In this document: positions 26,774 to 33,115 of the stretch, piece after piece
Layout: every line of letters begins with the position of its first letter
Position numbering within the stretch: position 1 is the first letter of the stretch
Assembly: GCA_012800215.1 (NCBI GenBank)
Contig: JAAZJT010000091.1
Coordinates: 1-33,115, forward strand
Source: Bacillota bacterium
GTDB lineage: Bacteria; Bacillota; Dethiobacteria; Dethiobacterales; Dethiobacteraceae
Direction of reading: 5' to 3'
Length of the DNA stretch: 33,115 nucleotides
Notes under the pieces: generated by a model
What the model saw: the letters and a program-made list of their open reading frames with translations, nothing else
The model's database searches: none
What the model was told of the DNA's origin: nothing
Translations under genes and position numbers: made by a program

Positions 26774-27510
26774 TGCCTCACCTCCATCCTATTGGCAATT
26801 AGAATAACAGCGCTGTAAAGCAGAGCCACCGCCAGCAATATTTTTAGCGCAAAAATTAACAGTGAACTTTCCTTGATAAAAAAGTAGATTACACTTAAGA
26901 TATGCCGCGTACTGCCTACGCTGCGCGCTTCCACAAATAATAAACCAAAAAACAGGGCGGGCAGCAATACCGCATATGCCTTATTGCGCTGAGAGAGAAT
27001 CCCCAGAAAGTAGCCGATGGCACTAAATAAAAGGGAATAAAGAACTGCGCTGCAGATACCAATAAGTAAAATATATGGAGAAAGGTAAGTAGAACTGATG
27101 CTATTATTATTTAGCAGCAAATAAACACGCAGCAGGATTCCGCAAAGCGTAGCACTAACCCCACCGCCGACAGACAGTATAAAAAGTACTGCCACACTGG
27201 ACAGATTACTGCTTAAACGGTTAGTGACAAATACAAAATCATAACGTTGTGAGTTGGCAGCCACAATTAAGCCGGCAGTAAAAGCCCAAATCAAAGAAAA
27301 AATAATAATAATATCACCGGAAACCAATCTGAGTGAAATAAAACTGGTGCCGGAACCCCAGCCTATGCTTACCGTACCGTTATAGGATAATAAAGCTGCC
27401 AGTAACTGCACAGCCACCAGGGAAAATAAGATGCCGGCATTAGCTTTTAGTTTATAGTTTAACTGCCGTTTTACATTGGTAAACAGGTTAATTGTGCTTA
27501 AAGACATCAT
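26770..27510 (-). CDS. ABC transporter permease (multi-TM)
   Basis: About 6 hydrophobic segments; ORF-track start 27564 is too early, ATG 27510/27507 lies behind agggaggg. Confidence 0.8.
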   Translation of the reverse strand: MMSLSTINLFTNVKRQLNYKLKANAGILFSLVAVQLLAALLSYNGTVSIGWGSGTSFISLRLVSGDIIIIFSLIWAFTAGLIVAANSQRYDFVFVTNRLSSNLSSVAVLFILSVGGGVSATLCGILLRVYLLLNNNSISSTYLSPYILLIGICSAVLYSLLFSAIGYFLGILSQRNKAYAVLLPALFFGLLFVEARSVGSTRHILSVIYFFIKESSLLIFALKILLAVALLYSAVILIANRMEVRQ

Positions 27511-28384
27511 CAATCCCTCCCTTGTGCTTTGCTGTAAGGTATACACACAAGTCATTGGCAGCAACGGGGCTAATTTCCAGTCCCTTTAACTTGGCTGCTG
27601 AAAAATCTATGTTTCTGTTACGTACCACCAAATAAATTTTATCCTTGCCCAACTGCTGCTGGAAAATAATATCTTCCTTTTTTACCAGCTCGTTAAGTAA
27701 CTTAAAATTACCGCTTAAACCCACAGCATAACTGCGCAGTTCATCCATGGGCAAATGAAGGCGCTTTTCACCTGCATCAATTAGTAGAATATTATCAAGC
27801 AAATCTTCAATTTCCCCTAAGAGATGACTGGATAAAATGATGGTGCGCGGCTGCTGCAAATAATCCTTTAGCAGCGCACGATAAAAGTCTTTTCTTACTG
27901 CCGCATCCATCCCCACAGTAGGCTCATCAAAAATAGTAATAGGACAGCGGGCTGCAATACCAAGGATCATATTAAAAGTGCTTTTCATACCCTTGGAAAG
28001 TTGCGGATAATAACTGCACAAATCTAGCGAGAAATAATCCAGTAAACCGCTGGCCAACCCCGCCTGCCAGTTTTCATAAAATGTTGCAGCTGCTTTGAGA
28101 ATCTCACCCAAGTTCATATTTTCCGGCAACACCATTTCATCATCAATGAAAATTAAGTTGGCTGACACTAGCAGGTTATTAAAAGGATTTTGACCAAAAA
28201 TATTAACTGTTCCGCTTGTGGGAAGGGAAAAACCTGCCAGCATTTTTAATAAAGTTGTCTTCCCGGCACCGTTGCGTCCTATTAGTCCCGTTATACTATT
28301 TTCTGCAATTGAAAAAGATAAGTCATTCACTGCATAAACACTACCGTACCTTTTTGTTAGATTATTGCACTCCACACTCTGCAC
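27488..28384 (-). CDS. ABC transporter ATP-binding protein (YtrB-like)
   Basis: 298 aa; LTKRYGSVYAVNDLSFSI, GLIGRNGAGKTTLLKMLAGFSLPTSG, LSKGMKSTFNMILGIAARCPITIFDEPTVGMDAAVRKDF. Confidence 0.92.
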   Translation of the reverse strand: MQSVECNNLTKRYGSVYAVNDLSFSIAENSITGLIGRNGAGKTTLLKMLAGFSLPTSGTVNIFGQNPFNNLLVSANLIFIDDEMVLPENMNLGEILKAAATFYENWQAGLASGLLDYFSLDLCSYYPQLSKGMKSTFNMILGIAARCPITIFDEPTVGMDAAVRKDFYRALLKDYLQQPRTIILSSHLLGEIEDLLDNILLIDAGEKRLHLPMDELRSYAVGLSGNFKLLNELVKKEDIIFQQQLGKDKIYLVVRNRNIDFSAAKLKGLEISPVAANDLCVYLTAKHKGGIDDVFKHN

Positions 28385-28386
28385 AG

Positions 28387-28764
28387 CTACTCCTCCTTAG
28401 GCGGCTCAACATTTTTAATCATAGCTATCAGTTCTGCCTGCGACACTTGTAAGCGTTCTGCCTCCGCTACAACCTGCAGCACCAGCTGCTGTAAATTTTG
28501 CTTAATCCGCTTTGCGCGGATTTTTTCTTTTGCTTGCGGTGCTACAAACATCCCCAGCCCCCGCTTCTTATACAATAAATTTTCACCGGCCAATAGCGAT
28601 AGGCCTTTAGCTGCCGTGGCCGGATTAACATTAAACATTTCTGCTAACTGATATTGTGAATATACTTTTTCATCACTTTGTAATGTACCGTTTAAAATCT
28701 CCAACTCCAACCACTGGGCTATCTGCACATAAAGCGGCGTTAAATCATCAGCGTTAAGGTACAA
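28387..28764 (-). CDS. GntR family regulator (YtrA-like)
   Basis: LTPLYVQIAQWLELEILNGTLQSDEKVYSQYQLAEMFNVNPATAAKGLSLLAGENLLYKKRGLGMFV; TTG start (28764) behind aaggggtg, upstream ORF extension not needed. Confidence 0.88.
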   Translation of the reverse strand: MYLNADDLTPLYVQIAQWLELEILNGTLQSDEKVYSQYQLAEMFNVNPATAAKGLSLLAGENLLYKKRGLGMFVAPQAKEKIRAKRIKQNLQQLVLQVVAEAERLQVSQAELIAMIKNVEPPKEE

Positions 28765-28793
28765 GAAATCACCCCTTCGACCACCATAGCAGC

Positions 28794-28845
28794 ATAGTGC
28801 ATTAGTTCTGTAATGCACTATATACTAAACGCAACCTTTTGTCAA
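28794..28845 (-). promoter_or_regulatory. Promoter and operator of the GntR/ABC operon
   Basis: Minus TTGACA (28845-28840)-17 nt-TATAGT (28822-28817). Inverted repeat ATAGTGCATTA-GTTCTG-TAATGCACTAT at 28794-28821 overlaps the -10. Confidence 0.75.
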
Positions 28846-28874
28846 GAAGTTTCTTTATCTTCAAGCACCCACTG

Positions 28875-28904
28875 GACAAAAAATAGCCCCCGTTCACAGG
28901 GGGC
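28875..28904 (-). terminator. Terminator after the MATE pseudogene
   Basis: gccccc-gttcaca-gggggc with minus-strand TATTTTTTG. Confidence 0.8.
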
Positions 28905-28946
28905 AGGCAGAAATCTTTGCCCTTTATACAGAGAATGCCGGTTTAA

Positions 28947-30315
28947 TTAGGGCTCCACTACTCCGTCATTATGACCGGGCTGCTGGTCTTTTAAATTTTT
29001 CATTTCACGAAAGATAGCAATAGCTGTTAAAGCAGCAGCCATAGCATCGGCAAACGGCGGAACGTACCATATTCCGTTGAGACCGTAGCGCTGCGGCAGC
29101 AAATAAAGTGCCGGTAAAAAAAAGAATATTTGTCGTGACAAATTTAAAAACAAAGATTGCCTGGGCTTACCGACAGCCTGGAAATAATTGGCGCCTACTA
29201 TACCAAATCCCAGGACAGGCAAAAACGCCAGAAAGATACGCAGCGCATGCGCACTTAACTTCAGCAGTTTTATGTCGCTGGTAAAAAGGCTGGCCAGATA
29301 GTTTGGCAGCAGCAACACTACCAGGTAGCCACTAATAGCAATAACACTGGCAAAAAGTACTCCCTGAAAAAAAATATTTTTTACACGGGTATATTTTTTG
29401 GCACCAAAATTATAACCAATAATAGGTTGTAGGCCCTGGCTAAGACCAAAAATAGGCATCATAAGCAAGGTTTGCAGGCTATGAACAACTCCGTGGGCAG
29501 AGATAGCAAAATCACCGCCGTATTTATAAAGGCTGTTGTTTAGCATCACCACTAGAAAGCTACTGATAATTTGCTGAGTAAAGGCAGGAAAACCCATGGC
29601 CACTATAGTTTTAACCAATGGAAAACGCAGTTTAAAATAAACTGGACGAATCTTAAGCCTGCTTTAACCAAAAAGAAAAAAAGTAAGGACCCAAGTCATG
29701 GACATGGCTTGAGAAAAAATGGTCGCTAAAGCAGCACCTGACACTCCTAAGTTAAAAATAAAAATCAGTACTGGATCAAGGATAAGATTAATCACAGCAC
29801 CTAGAAGCATGGTTACCATGGCTGTTTTCGGTCTGCCCTGGGCGCGGATAAAATTATTGGCACCAAAGCTAATGGTCTGAAAGACTGTCCCCAATAGAAT
29901 GATACGCATGTACTGACTGGCATAAGGCAATACTTCGGTACTGGCACCAAAAATGCGCAACAATGGCTCTAAAAATATGTGTCCTAATACAGTAATAGTA
30001 AAAGCAATCCACAGTAGTAGAACCAGCGCATTACCAACAATCTCCTCTGCCTCACTCTGCTTCTTTTCCCCCAGGCGAATAGAAACTAAGGCTGTCGCCC
30101 TATGCCCACTAACATCGTTATGGCCATGATTAAAATCATTAAGGGAAAGCAAATGGTTAATCCAGCTAGTCCTAATGCACCTACACCACGGCCGATAAAA
30201 ACCTGTCCACCACATTATAAATGGACATCACCAGCATGCCCACAATGGCCGGGCCGGAAAAACTGATAATTAATTTAGTAATGTTACCTTCCTCCAGCTG
30301 TTTGGGAGATTGCAT
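28947..30315 (-). pseudogene. MATE family efflux transporter, degenerate
   Basis: Starts MQSPKQLEEGNITKLIISFSGPAIVGMLVMSIYNVVDR at 30315, then -1 frameshifts near 30197-30201 and 30098-30100, then a TAA (29664-29666) where the paralog has Lys. Reading resumes SRLKIRPVYFKLRFPLVKTIVAMGFPAF... to 28947. Confidence 0.88.
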
Positions 30316-30365
30316 CTCTATACCTCAAAATAAATTCTTTTACTTTTAGCATTTGCCAACTCTGC

Positions 30366-30779
30366 TTAGGTTAAACGCCCGGCCTTCCTCTTGCGCCTTC
30401 TTTTTCTGCTTTCCCATTGCCTTTTTTCTTCATCATGAAGCTGCCGCAAATTTTGCATTACCTCTTCCAGCACTCTATCAAACATTGCATCTAACTCCTC
30501 TTCACTATATATTTCTAATTTATCAATACCTCCCTTTTTTGCGACGTAAGCGACAATATACTCATTAAGCAATTCAGCTACGCGCTTTAATTGTTCTTGT
30601 GTAAATAGCTGCTTATTAAAAATATAAGGGATGTCCCTGGCATATCTTTGGCACATTGCTTCTATATCCCTTATACCTTCCACATAAAAGTTGCTAATAA
30701 ACACTTCAACAGGCGAATCCACGTATTGTTCCCAAGCCATCTGTGGAGTAAGCTTTTTGAACCATCTGTTTTTACTCAT
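30366..30779 (-). CDS. Hypothetical protein (about 137 aa), basic C-terminus
   Basis: MSKNRWFKKLTPQMAWEQYVDSPVEVFISN...; RBS aaggaggt before ATG 30779 (ORF track starts 30797). Confidence 0.65.
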   Translation of the reverse strand: MSKNRWFKKLTPQMAWEQYVDSPVEVFISNFYVEGIRDIEAMCQRYARDIPYIFNKQLFTQEQLKRVAELLNEYIVAYVAKKGGIDKLEIYSEEELDAMFDRVLEEVMQNLRQLHDEEKRQWESRKRRRKRKAGRLT

Positions 30780-30802
30780 AATTTTTACCTCCTTCATTAA
30801 AT

Positions 30803-30829
30803 AAAAAAAATACCTGCATCCTAGCAGGT
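30803..30829 (-). terminator. Intrinsic terminator or attenuator immediately upstream of the 30366-30779 ORF
   Basis: Minus ACCTGC-TAGGAT-GCAGGT-A-TTTTTTTT. Confidence 0.6.
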
Positions 30830-30932
30830 TTAAATCATACTTCCAATTAATTATTTGTTCACAACACGTAAATTGTGTAAACCTTTTGCAGAAAATGATT
30901 TACTTATCGTCCAAAGTATTTTTTGCTGCAGC

Positions 30933-30956
30933 AAAAAAAAGCGGTGCAGAGCACCG
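30933..30956 (-). terminator. Terminator of intact MATE gene
   Basis: Minus CGGTGC-TCT-GCACCG-C-TTTTTTTT. Confidence 0.8.
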
Positions 30957-30979
30957 TTGGGAAAGTATCCGTATTTACT

Positions 30980-32377
30980 TTACTTAACATCAGGGCAAAG
31001 CGTTGCACTATGTGCATGCTCTTCTCCCTCTTGTTCCTCATGTTTTTTATTCAGGTAGCGCACTTCCAAATAAACAGCAGCGGCTGTAAGCAGTGAGGCA
31101 GTACCATCAGCAACCGGTGTCGCCAGCCATACACCCAACAAACCAAAGAAGCGGGGCAAAATAAGCAGCGCAGGCAGCAGTAAAAATACTTGTCTGGCAA
31201 GGTTGAGAAAGACTGCCTGCCTTGGCTTGCCAACTGCCTGGAAGTAATTACCGCCGATAATAGTAAAGCCAAGCACCGGCAGCAGCAAAGTATGCGTACG
31301 CATTGTCCTTACACCCAATGATAACAGCGATTCATTATCACTAAAAAGGCGAATAAAGACTGTAGGGAAAAAGGTAATGGCAAGATAACCGGTAACGCAT
31401 ACTGCTGTCGCCAATAGTATCCCACTAAAATATGCTTTTTTGACACGCATAAATTTACGGGCACCGTAGTTGTAGCCAATAATTGGCTGGATGCCTTGGC
31501 TAATACCAAAGATAGGCATCAGCATCAGCGTCATCACACTATGGACAACGCCAAAGGATGAGATGGCTATATCGCCGCCATATGTCAAAAGACTGTTATT
31601 TAAAATAGCAACTGTCAGGCTAGTTGATATCTGTTTAAAAAATGCAGGTAAGCCAACATTTATGATACTGAGCGTTAGCGGCCATTGTATCCGCAAATAT
31701 TTTCGTCTAATCCGCAAAACGCTCTTCCCTCTTAGGAAATACGAAACTATCCAGGTCGCAGAAACAGCTTGTGAAGCAACAGTAGCAATGGCAGCACCAC
31801 GAACCCCCATATCGAAGCCATAAATAAGAATGGGATCAAGCACACAGTTAACAACAGCACCTATGATCATGGTAATCATGGCAATTGCAGGGCTACCTTC
31901 TGCCCGGATAAAACCATTAAGACCAAAGCTGGTTATTTGAAAAACAAGCCCCAGCAAAATATACGACATATAGGTACGTGCATAAGGCAAAACTTCCACA
32001 CTGGCACCAAAGATAGTTAAAATAGGATCTAGGAAAGTATAACCAATGATGCCTATAATAACTGCTAATGCAAGCATTAAAATAAAAGCGTTGCCCATGA
32101 TCCTTTCAGCCTCATCATATTTTTTTTCACCGAGGCGAATTGAAACAAGGGCAGTGGCGCCAATACCAATCAAGGCCGCCAACGCATTTACTAACATCAT
32201 TAATGGAAAGCCAATGGTAACGCCTGCTAAAGCCAGGGGACCAACTCCGCGACCGATGAAGATGCGGTCCACCACATTATAAATAGACATAACCACATTA
32301 CCCACGACTGCAGGCCCAGAAAACCTTAATATTAAACTTGGAATACTACCTTCTTCTAAATGTTTTGTAGATACCAT
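30980..32377 (-). CDS. MATE family efflux transporter
   Basis: 465 aa; FSGPAVVGNVVMSIYNVVDRIFIGRGVGPLALAGVTIGFPLMML, GIGATALVSIRLGEKK, GISQGIQPIIGYNYGARKF. Confidence 0.93.
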   Translation of the reverse strand: MVSTKHLEEGSIPSLILRFSGPAVVGNVVMSIYNVVDRIFIGRGVGPLALAGVTIGFPLMMLVNALAALIGIGATALVSIRLGEKKYDEAERIMGNAFILMLALAVIIGIIGYTFLDPILTIFGASVEVLPYARTYMSYILLGLVFQITSFGLNGFIRAEGSPAIAMITMIIGAVVNCVLDPILIYGFDMGVRGAAIATVASQAVSATWIVSYFLRGKSVLRIRRKYLRIQWPLTLSIINVGLPAFFKQISTSLTVAILNNSLLTYGGDIAISSFGVVHSVMTLMLMPIFGISQGIQPIIGYNYGARKFMRVKKAYFSGILLATAVCVTGYLAITFFPTVFIRLFSDNESLLSLGVRTMRTHTLLLPVLGFTIIGGNYFQAVGKPRQAVFLNLARQVFLLLPALLILPRFFGLLGVWLATPVADGTASLLTAAAVYLEVRYLNKKHEEQEGEEHAHSATLCPDVK

Positions 32378-32554
32378 TTAAACCCTCCATCTTTACTTAC
32401 TAAACTACAACCAAAAGAAAAACAGCTGCATTGCCGGAAAATAGCTTTTAGAAAATGGTTCAAAAACTAACAGTATGATTTTAAACCTTTTTTCCTGTTC
32501 TGTCAATACATAGACAAGTAATCTTTTAAAGTTAAAAATTTTTTACTATTGCGT

Positions 32555-32594
32555 AAATAAGGACAGACCCCATGTTTGAGGCCTGTCCTTATTT
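32555..32594 (-). terminator. Terminator of GAF-PAS gene
   Basis: aaataaggacag (32555-32566) / ctgtccttattt (32583-32594). Confidence 0.6.
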
Positions 32595-32607
32595 GTGCCA
32601 CATATAA

Positions 32608-33114
32608 CTATGATTGTTCCATCATTGCCATAAAATTATAAGTTTTTCCTTCTATTTCAAGAGGGGTCAGTAAAAAAGTAACTGGCTTTAATGTACCATT
32701 CTTACAAGTAATGGTTGCTTCAATTAAAGTAAGTTTACCGGCCATAGCTTTACGGGCTTTCTGAATAATCTTCCGTCGTTCCTCTTCCTTGGGAAAAATA
32801 AGGTATACCCAACCAAACTGATTCACTTCAGCTTGACTGTAGCCGGTAATCCGCTCCATGGCCTCATTATAAATAATAACCTTTCCATCTGGTGTACCGA
32901 GTAGTAAACCATCCCTAACTTTTTGAATCACTGTATTAAGAATTAATTCAGCTTTATGCTGTTCCTGTTCAGCCTGGAAACGTGCCAAGGCAGCACCAAT
33001 ACTCTGACCTATTAATGTGAGAAACATCACATCTTCTTCAGCAAAAAAATCTTCAGCATAAGCATTTAATTGCAATAAGCCAATTATATTGTCATCAAAG
33101 CGCAGGGGAATCAG
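32608..33114 (-). CDS. GAF-PAS sensor protein, N-terminus outside window
   Basis: Frame open to the window edge (LIPLRFDDNIIGLLQLNAYAEDFFAEEDVMFLTLIGQSIGAALAR = GAF end), then PAS (LNTVIQKVRDGLLLGTPDGKVIIYNEAMERITGYSQAEV); stops right after PAS/PAC. Confidence 0.8.
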   Translation of the reverse strand: MIPLRFDDNIIGLLQLNAYAEDFFAEEDVMFLTLIGQSIGAALARFQAEQEQHKAELILNTVIQKVRDGLLLGTPDGKVIIYNEAMERITGYSQAEVNQFGWVYLIFPKEEERRKIIQKARKAMAGKLTLIEATITCKNGTLKPVTFLLTPLEIEGKTYNFMAMMEQS

Positions 33115-33115
33115 C

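Noticed and set aside
1-33115. CRISPR array, toxin-antitoxin, anti-phage or biosynthetic cluster
   Set aside because: No regularly spaced repeats, no recognisable defence or NRPS/PKS/RiPP core genes. The RecQ/YhaN/YhaO cluster looks like a DNA-repair module rather than defence.

Overview
33.1 kb chromosomal window, probably from a low/mid-GC Firmicutes (Clostridia-like) anaerobe; the taxon is inferred only from gene content and codon style. No CRISPR array, rRNA, prophage or intact mobile element is visible. Left to right: (i) a plus-strand CotH-like kinase (5'-truncated by the window) / DUF4956 membrane protein / VTC polyphosphate-polymerase-domain cluster; (ii) an Old Yellow Enzyme-type oxidoreductase divergent from a Crp/Fnr regulator; (iii) tRNA-Arg(CCT), a queuosine-precursor transporter, a lipoprotein serpin, a small unknown protein, and QueF; (iv) a RecQ helicase next to a Rad50/Mre11-like (YhaN/YhaO or SbcC/SbcD-like) pair; (v) a GntR-RCK_C (BusR-like) regulator with an OpuC-type ATPase (CBS domains) and permease, but no visible substrate-binding protein; (vi) a DUF3887/alpha-beta hydrolase lipoprotein, an un-tracked 56-aa small ORF, and LemA + DUF2207; (vii) DegV, an MFS transporter and a URO-D-fold methyltransferase-like protein; (viii) a YtrA-like GntR/ABC operon with an operator on its -10; (ix) a decayed MATE pseudogene beside an intact MATE paralog, and a GAF-PAS protein cut by the window end. 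The observations I rate highest are the c-di-AMP-style osmolyte operon (regulator plus CBS ATPase, operator on the -35, no SBP), the CotH/DUF4956/VTC cluster, the MATE pseudogene with three separate lesions, the P1-Arg lipoprotein serpin, and the RecQ + Mre11/Rad50-like resection-type cluster. I see no convincing wholly new system. All family calls come from reading the protein sequences; no searches were run.
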